Of a stretch of 38,490 bases of DNA, positions 10,056 through 20,533 are shown piece after piece. Within the stretch, counting starts at the first letter, position 1. Each line of letters begins with the position of its first letter. The notes beneath the pieces are model-generated. The model worked only from the letters and a program-made list of their open reading frames with translations. It was not told the DNA's origin and ran no database searches. This DNA is from Saprospiraceae bacterium (GTDB lineage: Bacteria; Bacteroidota; Bacteroidia; Chitinophagales; Saprospiraceae): assembly GCA_016714785.1 (NCBI GenBank), contig JADKCC010000005.1, positions 1 to 38,490 on the forward strand, written 5' to 3'. The position numbers and the translations under genes are program-made.

Positions 10056-10633
10056 TTACATAACCATTTCTGCTTCTGTTACCAATTTGCGTAGATTGAT
10101 CAATGCATATCTCATTCGGCCCAAAGACGTATTGATACTGACTCTTGTCATCTGAGATATTTCTTTAAAACTCATGTCAGCATAATGTCTTAAGATGACC
10201 ACTTCTCTTTGTTCGTCGGGTAACTGATCAACAAGAGTACGTAGTTTGGTATGGATTTGGCTTTTGATAATGGTATTTTCCATATGATCATCTTTGCATT
10301 CTAAAATGCTGAAAATATCAAAAGTCTCTGTATTGGAAATTTTAGTCATGCGCTTTGATCTTCTGAAATGATCTACGCACATATTGTATGCAATTCGCAT
10401 TGCCCACTGAAGGAATTTACCTTCATTATTATATTTTCCTTACGAAGTGTATCTACTATTTTTATAAATACTTCTTGAAAAATATCTTCAGCCAGCTCTG
10501 TATCTTTTACAAATAAATATATGGACGTATATATTTTGTCCTTATGTCTATTTAACAAAATCTCGAAAGCTGAGTGATTACCATTAAGATAAAGGGAAAT
10601 AAGTTCCTGATCGTTTAACATCTTAAGCTTCAT
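10056..10633 (-). pseudogene. ECF-type RNA polymerase sigma factor with one frameshift
   Basis: The first part reads MLNDQELISLYLNGNHSAFE, LLNRHKDKIYTSIYLFVKD and ELAEDIFQEVFIKIVDTL, covering sigma region 2.1-2.2. A one-base change near 10440 shifts the frame; the restored sequence is GKYNNEGKFLQWAMRIAYNM, then CVDHFRRSKRM, the region 2.3-2.4 segment that melts and reads the -10. Region 4 follows: VDQLPDEQREVVILRHYADM, SFKEISQMTRVSINTSLGRM and RYALINLRKL, a typical helix-turn-helix. Total about 192 residues, normal for an ECF factor. I see no anti-sigma gene beside it. Everything but that single indel is intact, and an exact promoter precedes it, so this may be a recent lesion or a base-call error. 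MKLK precedes a second Met; either could be the start. Confidence 0.85.
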
Positions 10634-10748
10634 ACCTACACAAGTATTTATGGATTAAATAAATTTTCTTATTTTAAAGTGTAGATATATACTCTATATT
10701 CGCTTAATTTTAGAATGATGTTAATTAAAAAAAAATCAGATACAGTGG

Positions 10749-10777
10749 CAAAGATAAGGATGTTTTCAATTTGTCAA
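10749..10777 (-). promoter_or_regulatory. Promoter of the ECF sigma factor gene
   Basis: Minus-strand TTG at 10777-10775, an 18-base spacer, then TATCTTTG at 10756-10749. This is close to the Bacteroidota consensus (TTG, about 19 bases, TAnnTTTG). The leader to the start at 10633 would be about 110 bases. Confidence 0.55.
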
Positions 10778-10990
10778 GTCTTTAAATAAAAAATAAAATA
10801 AATTTTATTATCCAATTTAGAAATTCTTAAGAAAAAATCAGAAACAAGATGTTATAATTAAAGTATTCTCTAGAAAATAAGTTCATTAAGAAACGGCATT
10901 TTTGAAAAAAGCATCCTAAAACTTTTTTCTAAACACTTTTCTGATATTGTTTGTAAGAATAAATACTTGGAATTATCACCATCAATATAA

Positions 10991-11013
10991 TAATATCTAA
11001 GCTGAGCGGAAAA
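10991..11013 (+). repeat. Left target repeat and left terminal inverted repeat of the IS1380 element
   Basis: TAATA at 10991-10995 is the left target copy. The inverted repeat occupies 10996-11013. Confidence 0.75.
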
Positions 11014-11025
11014 TAAAGAAAAAAA

Positions 11026-11119
11026 AGGAGATAACTAATACATATAATTGATAATGTGTATCTTAGCAGTGTAAACAAAAATAACAAAAAAACACTTCAA
11101 AAGTGCAAAATTATCTCCT
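11026..11119 (+). promoter_or_regulatory. Long-range inverted repeat in the transposase leader, second arm abutting the start codon
   Basis: AGGAGATAA at 11026-11034 is the exact reverse complement of TTATCTCCT at 11111-11119, and the ATG follows directly at 11120. A smaller hairpin (CACTT/AAGTG, 11093-11105) lies between. In an RNA the nine pairs would place a stem right against the start codon, which could limit translation of transcripts entering from outside. That role is inferred; the pairing is seen. Confidence 0.5.
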
Positions 11120-12505
11120 ATGATTACAAAGGTAAGAAAAATTGGAATTACCAACGATAAAATTTCTTCACGTGGAGGCATCACGTTGTTTCTAAAGTAT
11201 GTAGAGCATGCACAAGTATATGGCTTGATAGGTCATTGCATCAACGGGCTTATTAAAAAGATAAGTCGGGGTTTACAACTAAATGAGTTCATCATACAAA
11301 TCATGGCGTTCATTATCGATGGTACCAATATGAGTATGAAGAGATTTGACGAGCTAAAGGAGGATACTGGCTACATTACTTCCTTAGAACTGAAGGAGAG
11401 CCAAATAGCTTCTTCACATGCCATGAAACGATTTTTCAAAAAGCTAAGTATTGTTAATGACTTGATATTCAACAATATACTACATGAATTATTTATATGG
11501 CGTTTAAAGATGTCGAATCAGAAAATCATTATATTAGGTATAGACACTATGGTTATGGACAATGATGATGCCCATAAGAGAGAAGGCTGTGAAGTGACTT
11601 ATAAAAAGAAGAAAGGATTTCAACCCCTACATATTTGCTGGGGCAAATATCTCATCGATGTTGTATTTCGCAAAGGAAGTGCCCATTCCAATCATGGAAC
11701 TGACTTTACGGATAGGGTGGCTGCTGTAGTGAAATTAATACGAAAGAGATATAATAGCGATGTTGCAATAATACTATGTGCTGATAGCGGATTTTTTGAC
11801 CAAAAAGCTATGGCCTATTTTGAAAACGAATTGAAAATCCATTACATAATCACAGGTAAAATGTATCAGGATGTAAAAAATGATCTAAGTAAATCAGATG
11901 AGCAATCCTATAAGGAGATAAGAAAAAATAAAGCCGTGTGGAAATATATTGAAATAGGTCACAAGCTCAAATCATGGGAACAATATCGAAGATGTATAGT
12001 GACCAAACTAAACATAGACGAAAAAGGTCAGTTTCTCTTAGATTTTAGCCGACCTGATACTATCTTATATACTAATATAGGCATCTGTCCTGATGCTGAT
12101 CAAAGACTGAACAGCTGTGGAGGAGAACAATATTTCAATGCTGATACGATAATAGAAACTGCGCATCAGAGAGGAGCAGATGAACTTATTCATCGTAGTA
12201 TCAAAGAATTAGCTGTAAAAGAACAGTTGCCGTTTGAAAAATTTGGAATGAATAGGGCGTATTACTTTTTCTTAGTCTTTACACACTTTTTACAGGAAGC
12301 CTATAAGAACGATGTATGTAAAGATGTGCTACCTGTAAGTTCATATCCTAATACATTCAGAAGAGTGATGATCGATTTCGCTGCAAAATTCACCATCAAA
12401 TCACGAAATCTCATATTGAATGTAAGCAAGAGCATTTACGATCAAATAAACTTATCACAAATCTGGAACCTGTGCCACACTCCAATAAAAATCCAATGGG
12501 AATAG
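11120..12505 (+). CDS. IS1380-family transposase (DDE)
   Basis: Intact 461-codon ORF. The N-terminal part (about 1-130) has the basic helical region seen in this family, with ISSRGGITLFLKYVE at residues 14-28. The catalytic core shows LGIDTMVMDND with D142, then KKKKGFQPLHICWG and FRKGSAHSNHGT, the family's K-x-G-F/Y-x-P-L and G-x-x-H-S motifs, then LCADSGFFDQKAM with D222. The third acidic residue is most likely E355 in RGADELIHRSIKELAVKEQ, before MNRAYYFFLVFTHFLQEAYK. The length is normal for the family (about 430-480). It moves the element by cut and paste. Being clean among broken neighbours, it looks like a recent arrival or one still under selection. Translation may be limited by the leader inverted repeat that ends at its ATG. 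Confidence 0.92.
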   Translation: MITKVRKIGITNDKISSRGGITLFLKYVEHAQVYGLIGHCINGLIKKISRGLQLNEFIIQIMAFIIDGTNMSMKRFDELKEDTGYITSLELKESQIASSHAMKRFFKKLSIVNDLIFNNILHELFIWRLKMSNQKIIILGIDTMVMDNDDAHKREGCEVTYKKKKGFQPLHICWGKYLIDVVFRKGSAHSNHGTDFTDRVAAVVKLIRKRYNSDVAIILCADSGFFDQKAMAYFENELKIHYIITGKMYQDVKNDLSKSDEQSYKEIRKNKAVWKYIEIGHKLKSWEQYRRCIVTKLNIDEKGQFLLDFSRPDTILYTNIGICPDADQRLNSCGGEQYFNADTIIETAHQRGADELIHRSIKELAVKEQLPFEKFGMNRAYYFFLVFTHFLQEAYKNDVCKDVLPVSSYPNTFRRVMIDFAAKFTIKSRNLILNVSKSIYDQINLSQIWNLCHTPIKIQWE

Positions 12506-12740
12506 GTATCAGATCCTAACAAAAAAAAACTATAACCATTCGCAAACATACTTGAATATCCATAAATGGAATAGGTAAATGATGCCCAAAAAATAGCCCA
12601 AACCAATTCTTAGATATCAAGATTTAAAAAGTGGTTAGATTACGGACCATAACTGAATTGAAATTAGCAAAAATAACACAAAATCACGTCACTCCAATGA
12701 AAAAAACTAACAATTCACTCCCGACTTTCTAAGTAGAAAT

Positions 12741-12763
12741 TTTTCCGCTCAATTTAGGTAAGA
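12741..12763 (-). repeat. Right terminal inverted repeat and right target repeat of the IS1380 element
   Basis: The inverted repeat occupies 12758-12741. TAAGA at 12759-12763 is the right target copy, one base different from the left. Confidence 0.75.
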
Positions 12764-13364
12764 GTAATAAATACTTTAAACATTTGAGGATATACAATTA
12801 TTAAGCTCAATATTGTAATCAATAAACCGCCAATTACCCAAACTTTGCCTCCTAATTGATGGGTTTTTTACGTAATTGTCTCCACTTTCAAGTGTCCAAG
12901 GTAATCGAAATCCTACAAATAGTTGGGTTTGACACTATGCAATAAATTTCCAAGTACTGCAAAAAGTCCACCTAACAAAATGAAAAGCAAATTTCCACTT
13001 TCGTTTTGTACTGCAGAGTAAACAATATATATCGTCAAAACAGACATAAAAACTACAATGGTCAAGCCCAGCTTTTCCATTATAGCTTTAGATTGAAGCG
13101 TTTGATTTTTGGGGTCAATCTTACCAATATTGTCTTAATCAAGTAGGTAATAAGAGAAACACCCATAATGATGCCTAAAGTGGTCCACACTTCATTTTAT
13201 CTCCATATTTGTCCAGTTTCATATCAGAGCTAAATGTGTAGCCTTGTGCAGGCAAATCAGCGTAAACTAAATTTAAATAGATAAAAGGTGCAGAAAGACA
13301 CATCAATAAAAATAAATTTTTAAGTGAAAAGAGCTTCATGTTGTTTTGATTTTGATGGTGAAAA

Positions 13365-13622
13365 CTATTTTGATTTGATTTGATATATCCATTGGACTAC
13401 TTCATCCAGTACCGTGGTACTTATACTATAGATTATAAACTGACCTTGCTTTGATGAAGTAACTAAACTCAGCTTGCCTCTAATAAATCCAATTGATGTG
13501 AGACTGTTGGTTTACCTATATTAAAATGTTCTGCACATGTCTCCAGCACTCATGTCCTGCCTTTTAAGCAGTCCAAATATCCTTCTGATTGGGTCATTCA
13601 ATGCTTTAAAAAGCATATTCAC
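13365..13622 (-). pseudogene. sdpR: SdpR-like ArsR-family autorepressor, frameshifted
   Basis: From GTG at 13622 (or ATG at 13616) the frame reads MLFKALNDPIRR, then IFGLLKRQDMSAGDMCRTF, the winged-helix ArsR opening (FKALxDPxRRxIxxLL) with the 'M-S-A-G-D/E' turn seen in SdpR. One-base changes near 13525 and 13475 separate NIGKPTVSHQLDLL (the recognition helix) and LVTSSKQGQFIIYSISTTVL, then DEVVQWIYQIKSK with stop at 13365. Total about 86 codons, close to SdpR's 90. No metal-binding cysteines are seen, as in SdpR. The 25-base gap to sdpI and shared strand make an sdpRI operon. In the known system SdpR represses its own operon until SdpI, on sensing toxin, holds it at the membrane. Confidence 0.75.
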
Positions 13623-13749
13623 TTAATGATTCTATTTCGACAAATGTCTAAATATACTTTGAATGGCAAAATTATTTCCATTTTTAAAAAAATATATAAA
13701 AATTAAGCAAAAACTCCTTCCTAAGAGACTTTTCTCGAAAAGGTATAAA

Positions 13750-16220
13750 TAATCCAAGAAGTAAGCACTTTATTGAAAAAGCTAGTTATTTGTACGGACA
13801 AAAGTCTTCTTAAATTTGAGAGTAGTCACGTTCGTATTGCTTATCTGAACTTATATTTGATTTTTTCCAAACAAAGATTATCATCATTCTACAAGGGAAA
13901 TCTCCAAATTATATTGCAGATCTATGTTGAAAATATTGACATTTTGTCAAATATCAAACAACTTTTACATCAAGCCCATCATACAAAAGACATTTACTAT
14001 CCCATTTTCATCCAACTTGCGGAATTCGTTGATATCTTACCTTATCCCAATAGTGCGACCTTGGTATCCTCATATTGATGCCTATGATGGCATTAAATAT
14101 ATAGCGCGTTGTTAAAGAGTTTTCGACAATCAACCATTTCTATTACCAAAAAAAGTATATTAGAATCTCCAAGTCCTAAGATAGGTTTTTCCAATAATCC
14201 TTTATTGACATAATTATATTCAAAATCAATGATCGACACACTAGTATTAGTAAATATAGACCATTTTATCGCTCAATCTAAATCTTGGAGCAATAATAAG
14301 GTTGTATTTGACGATCGTTTGCATCAAAATATCTGTATGATAATCTGACATCATACGCAAATGGTTTTCGATAATCAGAAGATACGAAATCCACCTAAAG
14401 TGTAATTAGTGGCCAAGTCATAAACCTGCTAAAATTTTCGTCCTGGCCCAAAATAATCATGGTTTTACAGACTCAATCTGTAGGTTAAGTCCTAAAGCAA
14501 ATCGACTTTTCCATAAGAAAAAACTCTCTAACTCAATATTGAAATGAGTAAAACATTAGTGCTAATAGTCTAGACAAATGGAACTTGCATTTATCCGAAT
14601 CTGTTGTAACTTTTCATTTTTGGTTTATATTGAGAATAGCCGGCTTACATAATAATACTGTCTGGTTAGGCTCATCAAAAATCCTTCATCGTTAGGGTCG
14701 TATTTGCCGACTCTACGCCAGGACCTCCCACCATAGGTCCAGTTGCCACTGTGATTTTTCCTAAAGCAATATTGTAAGTATGTCCTCGTTCTGTGTTATC
14801 ATTAAAATACTTTTGGAAAGTACACCTGAACCGCGACAAAATATTTCTGATCTTAGTTTGAATTCAAAACCCTCCTGTCATATTAGCATCGTAATCTTCA
14901 CCTAACCTATAAACATTGGTATTCATCAATGAAACATAAGAATTGTCTTTTTAAGATTTTGATCTATTACCAATGCGTTATAATTAGTAAGTGGATTAGT
15001 TTTATCTTCCTTACTGTTCCATCTATAGCTCTTAAGATGGTATGCTTTCGCCTACAAATGCATTGAAAGCTCCAATACCTGTTCCTGACGTCGCACGTCC
15101 AGATATCTTGTGGCATTAAAAAAGGCTAGTTTCTGGATTGGATATTATGGTTTCACCTTTCATTTACTGGTCAAATACATCAAAATAGTGCAAAAAGGTC
15201 GGCCACCAACGCGTCTAGAGTAAAACAATCTCCCACGATTAAAAAGCTCCGTACCTTCTGTAAAAAATTGTCTATTTTCTTCAAAAAAAACTTCAAAAGG
15301 AGACAGGTTTAATACTTGTTTATCTGAAATAACCTGCCCAAAATCTGGGATCAATGTCATATCCAACGTAAATGCATCATTAGGCCCATATTTCAAATCA
15401 AGACCTGCACTATAAGCATTGCCACACCAACCAGTCACTAACCTTATTACTTCGCACACTTCTCTCTCTCCCCCCCCCCCCCCCCCCTCTTCTCTCTCTT
15501 GTTAGGATCGTAAGTCGTATAAGATATGCTGACAAATATGGAGCATGACAATCACTGGCGATTTTATATTTTCAATGTTGGTTACCTTCCTGACTGTTGT
15601 ACCCATCCTGAAACAGTAGGATCTATAGGCGACCAACAAGATGTCTCTAAACCTACGTACTTCTCTCCAAACTGAACATGCCAATCTTGATCATTGGCTG
15701 ATGGAAATCTTAAAGAAGAATATGGCATTTTTATCTCCACATACCAACCTTCATCATCTTGACTAACAGCACTTTCCAGACGGCATTCCAATTGCTATCA
15801 TCCTCATTGTTCGTAAATAATAGCCTATACTGTACTCCTGAAGCTGTTACTAAAAATATAAACCATTCAAACCACTCTTGTAAGGATCAAAAAGACACTA
15901 AAATTGTCTGCATTGCCAGTTTGATCACGTAAAGAAAGCTTCAAGAATTTTTTCTCGGTCCGGGATCTTTCATTCTGCTCCTTTATATAGATTGCATTAT
16001 TGTCATCAGAAAGTAAGTCTCAGTTTCAAATGTTGCAGGAAGCCCTTATGTTGGTTCTGTTTGCACAAATCCAGAAGCTTTTCAGCATTGCTCACTACTT
16101 TTCTGAAAGAACTCCATCTATTTTATTTCCTGATTTATTCTAAAAGCTTCAAATTTTTATCAGGGTTTACAGATGCAAAGAGGTAAACGATATCAGATTT
16201 ATTAACAATATACAAAGAGT
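13750..16220 (-). pseudogene. DUF5916 outer-membrane protein with CBM9-like N-terminal domain, decayed
   Basis: On the minus strand the N-terminal domain reads INQEIKIDGVLSE (the family's I-x-I-D-G-x-L-x-E opening), ASGFVQTEPT, DDNAIYIGAEMKDPD, ALSLRDQTGNADNFSVFFDP and WYVEIKMPYSSLRFP, all typical of the carbohydrate-binding family 9-like domain. From 15459 comes the best DUF5916 signature: AGLDLKYGPNDAFTLDMTLI, PDFGQVISDKQVLNLSPFEV and ENRQFFTEGTELFNRGRLFY. The rest (15160-13750) is a beta-barrel remnant with pieces such as YNIALGKITVATGPMVGGPG and RYIFNAIIGINMRI. The family's role is unknown; it is taken to be an outer-membrane barrel. At least fifteen frameshifts or stops are needed. A pure C tract is embedded at 15470-15487. 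The exact ends are uncertain by about 50 bases. Confidence 0.8.
15461..15500. repeat. Low-complexity pyrimidine tract with 18 consecutive C
   Basis: CT dinucleotide repeats at 15461-15469 lead into an unbroken run of 18 C (15470-15487), followed by more TCT/CT repeats to 15500. It lies inside the DUF5916 pseudogene, between TTYDPNKRE and the VTGW-GNAYSAGLDLKYG segment, a variable linker of the family. Such a tract is exceptional in this A+T-rich region. Confidence 0.9.
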
Positions 16221-16376
16221 TTTCAATACGTATTAGAGTTTAAATCACAAAGGTATAAAAGTATTTCAAAAGACTATCAATGTATAATATCCTTTTAAAT
16301 TGCGTCTAAGATAAAACTTATTTTTATATCACGTAAAAACTTTATTTGATACAATGGCCATTTGTATCTTTTATAC

Positions 16377-16384
16377 TATATTTG
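16377..16384 (+). promoter_or_regulatory. Possible -7 promoter element before the large secreted protein
   Basis: TATATTTG at 16377-16384 fits TAnnTTTG. The nearest upstream TTTG copies are at poor spacing. It lies about 75 bases before recognisable coding sequence. The region 16221-16450 holds nothing else I can support. Confidence 0.3.
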
Positions 16385-16449
16385 CCTTGCACAAATCTCC
16401 TTAATAGTGAAGCACTATATAAATTTATTAATTTAATTTTTGGGCACAA

Positions 16450-19400
16450 GTATATACAGTCAATCACCTTTCAGGATTCACTATAACAGTACCACAAGAC
16501 AGTACTATATGTGAGCCAACATCTATTTTGCTGATGGATATATAAATGGCAATTACACTGATTTTGAAATGGACGAGCAAAATGAATATTCCAATACTCA
16601 AACGAATTCCTACTGTATTCGTAATACAGACGACGACATTTACACTCACAGTGTTGAGTCCTCCTGCACTACGAATCTTATTGTAAATGGCGATTTTCGA
16701 GTGGTGCTTCAGGTTTTACACAGATTATACTTATGTGGCAGACATTCCTACCAGTCAAACAGAATTATGGAATGAAGGAAGTTTACACTATTGTTAATCC
16801 AAATGCAGTACATTCAAATTTTAGCCCTAGTCGGAGATGGAGATATGATGGCTAAATGGAGCCGGATCGCTTCAACAAGCTTGGTGTCAGTCAATCACTG
16901 TAATGCCAAATACCAATTATATATTTGATGCAGATGCAATGTCCGTAAACCCAGCATCTCCAGCTAGGTTTGACAGTTTGCTATAGATGTCGTACTATTA
17001 GGTACTCCTTTTGGCTTTCAGGAGCCACTTGGTGGTACAACATTTTTTCGCTACATGGTTTTCTAGGTGCTAATACGAGTGTAGATATGTATCACCAACC
17101 AAAATACAGCAGCAAGCGGCAATGATTTCGCAATTGATAATATATTTTTTGGAGAGTTGTGTGAAGATGAAAAAGAATTTACTGTTACATTTTCTATTCT
17201 CGACTTACTTCCTCCCACAGCACCTACAATAGATTGCAACAATCCAACAACAGATCTAATTGTTTACCCACTACCAGTTGTGCCATTATCAATACTCATG
17301 GTCCACCAATAATGGCACGATCTCTACCAACCCAAATTTGCAGGAAATCTCCGTTATAACAGGTAGAATATACTGTAATGCATTACTAATGAGCATGGTT
17401 GCACCATCTCCCAAGATTATGAAGTGTCAGCAGATCTTACTGAACCAAATGTCGAAATAAATGGTGATCTAAGTTTGATTGTATACAAAAAGTACTCAAT
17501 TAACTGCAAGTTCATTGTCAAATATTAGTAGCTTTGAGTGGTTGCTTCCTAATTATACTTTCAAGCTTTTGGAAACATCATTACAGCTTCCTAATTCTTA
17601 GGACTTATACGGTTTTTACACATGGATCAAATGGATGTATTGGCACAGACACAGTAGCAGTTCCCTAGAAAATCACTTATCAACTACCAAGGACAGTACA
17701 GGTATATTATCTTGCTCAGTTAACAATGTGGATATCCTTTAGATATTCAAACCGCCATCGATAGTATTGTTTGGAAAGGTCCAAATATCATAAAGCCAAA
17801 ATCAAACAAAGGACACTATAATGGTTGGGTCAATAGGTTATTATGTTTAAGGAATTATTTTTAGGTATTGATTGTAGTGTCAAGATAGTATATACATAGC
17901 TGAATTGCCGCCTCTTTCACATACAAACCATCAAAATCCTGACACATTAAATTGTACAACTTCTAATACAGATATTTCCATCCAAAATGCTAGTGGATTG
18001 CAGATACAAAATGGTACTTTTGAAACCAATTAATAGCAAATCTTGATACCAAAATATTAATACTGTTGGTACTTATTACGCTTTATTAACCGATAATAAT
18101 GGCTATGAAAAACGGACCTGAAGTAATCGCTTTAGGGAGATTTTGAATTACTGATATTTAGTGTTAAGGTTGTTCTATAGACTGTTCCAGACAAAAAGGC
18201 CAATTTTTTTACGTCCAATGCGGCATCTGGAACTTATTTATGGGAAGGAAATGGGCTAAGTTCAACAGACCAAAATCCAGAATTTATACTTGAAGGAAAT
18301 TATACTTTGACAGTCACAGGTAAGAACGGTTGTACAGAAACATCTACCCATTACTTACCATCTTCCCAAAATTTCCCATCCTTATTGTCTAATGTAGTAC
18401 CAATTACTTGTACAAATCCCACCGGAGTTTTAAATATTACGACGACCATTCCGTCAGGTATCCAATGGATTTGGACTTAACGGAAATACAGGTATAGGAA
18501 ATACCATATTTTCCAATATATCAAACACTTACGAAGTAAAGGCAATTGCCAATAATGGGTGTGAAGCTACAGCTACTTTTTCCATATCTATGGATACATT
18601 GAGACCTACACTGACACCTATTGCTCCCGTTTATACTTGACATGCACCAAGTTGTCTGCGACAATTTCGTCCAAACCAGCGTATTCGATAAATTTAAATG
18701 GTCGGGACCCTAATTTTTCAGATAGTACAAAACCCTAAGACCTGTATTTACATTTTCCGGCAAATCTTGTACTTACTTTTCAATGACAACGAATGGGAAA
18801 CTTCACAGACTTACCGAGTGACAGAAGATAAAAGTAAACCAACTTTGAGTGTCACTGCTCAAGATTTGTCGCAAAATGCCAGAAACATCATTAACTCTTG
18901 CGGGCAATATTGGTCAAACATACACTTTGACAATAATAATCAAACGATTCAAAACGGATACAAAATTACGAATCCATAACATACACCATCTGTGCTGTAA
19001 ATTCATTGGCTGTGATAGTAGCGTATCAATAGTTATCAAAGGAAATTTTGACAAACCCAACATCCAAACCAAAGCCCATTTTGTTAAATTGTAAGATTCC
19101 TGCTTGTAGGGTTTCTGATATCATCGTTGACCCTAAAATTATCATACACTGGGAAACACCAAAAGGTTTGATTAACGCTGATTCGATTTTGATCAGTGAT
19201 AAAGAAAACGTTGTATTGATAGCAATCAATGAATTTGGCTGCGAATCAAGAGCGCCTTTAAATATAGAAACAGATTTTTGCCAAACCAACCATCAATATT
19301 TATGAACCAGTGATAAATGTACTGACATTACAACAACCATAACCGCAACATCTAATGCGAACAATCCAATAGTCAAATGGGCGCTCAATAATCAAAATGT

Positions 19401-20287
19401 AGGCGCTCAACTAAATATAAAACATTACCGGAACTGTGAACTTATGTAGTTAATACTAATCCACTCAACGGTTGTAGCGAAACCCAAGCAATCATTGTTA
19501 CTAAGGAAACCGAAAGTAGAGAGTATCGATTTCGAAGTATCGCAGGCCTTTATGTTTTGTGACAATGGATCTGTAGAATGGAATGAAATCGTAGGTGGTA
19601 CTGCTCCATATACTACCTATGTTAACAAAGTGCTTTTAAGTCAAAATACAAACCTTGCACTTCATGGTACTTGGTGAAATACAGGTTTCAGATAGCAACG
19701 GTTCGCACTTTTAGCAAGTAATCTATCGATAGACATTCTCGAAGACTTTACCGTCACGCTGGAAAAGATACCATTATAAATTCAGGGACAAGCCATCAGA
19801 TCACTGCGATAACTGATGTACCGTGGACATCTTTGTCGGAGATAACATGGACTCCGTCTAATACATTGAGTTGTAAGGATTGTCCTAATCCTGCAGTCAG
19901 TCCAGAAAATGATACAGAGTATACGATTACGATTATAGATGAAAATGGATGTGAGAGAACTGATAAAGTTTGGGTCCGACTCAAATTTACTAGAGGTTAT
20001 TATCGCCCTAATATCATGAACCCAAAAAGTACCACAGGCAACAACAAATTCTACCATATATCCACTTTTTGCATCGATAGAGTCCATAAAGTCGCTAAGT
20101 TATTTACGATCGATGGGGAAACAAACTTTGATGTAAAAGACATACCTGCTGGAGATCCAGATTATGGTTGGAAATGGTACTTTTGATGGTAGGGATATAC
20201 AATATACTGCAGGTATTTATTTTAAGTAGTGATGTTTTATATAAAGATAATACATCAGAGATTGTAACAGGAGATACTACTCATTAG
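16450..20287 (+). pseudogene. Large repetitive secreted protein with type B T9SS sorting domain, decayed
   Basis: Coding pieces in all three forward frames form one long secreted protein. Near 16470 FTITVPQDSTICEPTSILL begins an Ig/PKD-like domain. At 16670-17170 a jellyroll-like domain reads NLIVNGDF, YTYVADIPTSQTELWNEG, AGSLQQAWCQSITVMPNTNY and TAASGNDFAIDNIFFGELC, a module often found in gliding-associated proteins. From 17220 to 19980 several repeats of about 90-100 residues recur, each with an IxCxNP-type start and a NGC turn (GKNGCTETST, NNGCEATATFS, NEFGCESRAPLN, DENGCERTDKVWV). The C-terminus carries a degraded CHU_C type B sorting domain: YYRPNIMNPKSTTGNNKF, DVKDIPAGDPDYGW, then FDGRDIQYTAGIY and a stop at 20287. 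It would be exported by the type IX system. Dozens of lesions; the true start is not visible. Confidence 0.75.
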
Positions 20288-20533
20288 CTAAGTAAGCAAA
20301 GTCAAGATCAACCCCTGTACTTATATTATCCTGATTATGTACGTACAACTCCCAAAAAGCTAGCACACCATAGAGAAAACAGCAGAGTTTTTAATGTTTT
20401 AATCTAGAGAGGTGTTGAACTTGCAGATTATGAAATTGTTCATTTATAAGTCGAATCACAAAGGAATTTGACATTTTTATAATTTGATACTAGAAAACGC
20501 CATCTTAATTACACATACTTTAATAACACGAAT
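20288..20533. other. Leader region of the hic operon
   Basis: No gene seen. It should hold the hicBA promoter. TTGACA at about 20467-20472 with A/T-rich sequence behind it is the only promoter-like motif, and there is no exact TAnnTTTG. Confidence 0.4.

Larger units (their letters stand above)
10996..12758 (+). mobile_element. IS1380-family insertion sequence, complete (1763 bp)
   Basis: The element is bounded by imperfect terminal inverted repeats. The left end starts TCTAAGCTGAGCGGAAAA; the right end, read inward, is CCTAAATTGAGCGGAAAA, 15 of 18 matching with an 11-base perfect core. It carries one intact transposase gene (11120-12505), a 124-base leader and about 250 bases of noncoding tail. 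It sits inside the sdpI gene on the opposite strand. The flanking pentamers 10991-10995 (TAATA) and 12759-12763 (TAAGA) agree in four of five positions, fitting a 4-5 bp target duplication with one later change. Removing the element and one pentamer joins the sdpI halves in frame, which fixes both boundaries independently. Confidence 0.9.
10929..13339 (-). pseudogene. sdpI: SdpI/YhfL-family membrane immunity protein, split by an IS1380 element
   Basis: The start at 13339 opens a hydrophobic segment (LKNLFLLMCLSAPFIYLNLV), then LPAQGYTFSSDMKLDKYGDK, a degraded DUF1648 motif (LPxxxPxHFxxxGxxDxYG). Shifted frames give VWTTLGIIMGVSLITYLI, IDPKNQTLQSKAIMEKLGLT and NLLHSVKPNYFVGFRLPWTL, then THQLGGKVWVIGGLLI. 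The K-P-N-Y-F-x-G-x-R-x-P-W-T-L and K-T-H-x-x-G-G-K motifs are diagnostic of SdpI. The frame reaches VFITL at the right edge of the IS (12763). The other part lies beyond it, from 10990: IILMVIIPSIYSYKQYQ, stop at 10929. Family knowledge: SdpI gives resistance to the toxin SdpC and can hold SdpR at the membrane. The gene also has its own frameshifts, so it is dead apart from the insertion. Confidence 0.8.

Noticed and set aside
13773..14115. Plus-strand ORFs of 101 and 63 codons
   Set aside because: They lie antisense to the DUF5916 beta-barrel remnant, which explains the sequence better; no protein-like pattern.
15461..15500. CRISPR or tandem-repeat array
   Set aside because: Only a homopolymer with dinucleotide flanks; no repeat-spacer structure. 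No CRISPR was seen anywhere in the window.
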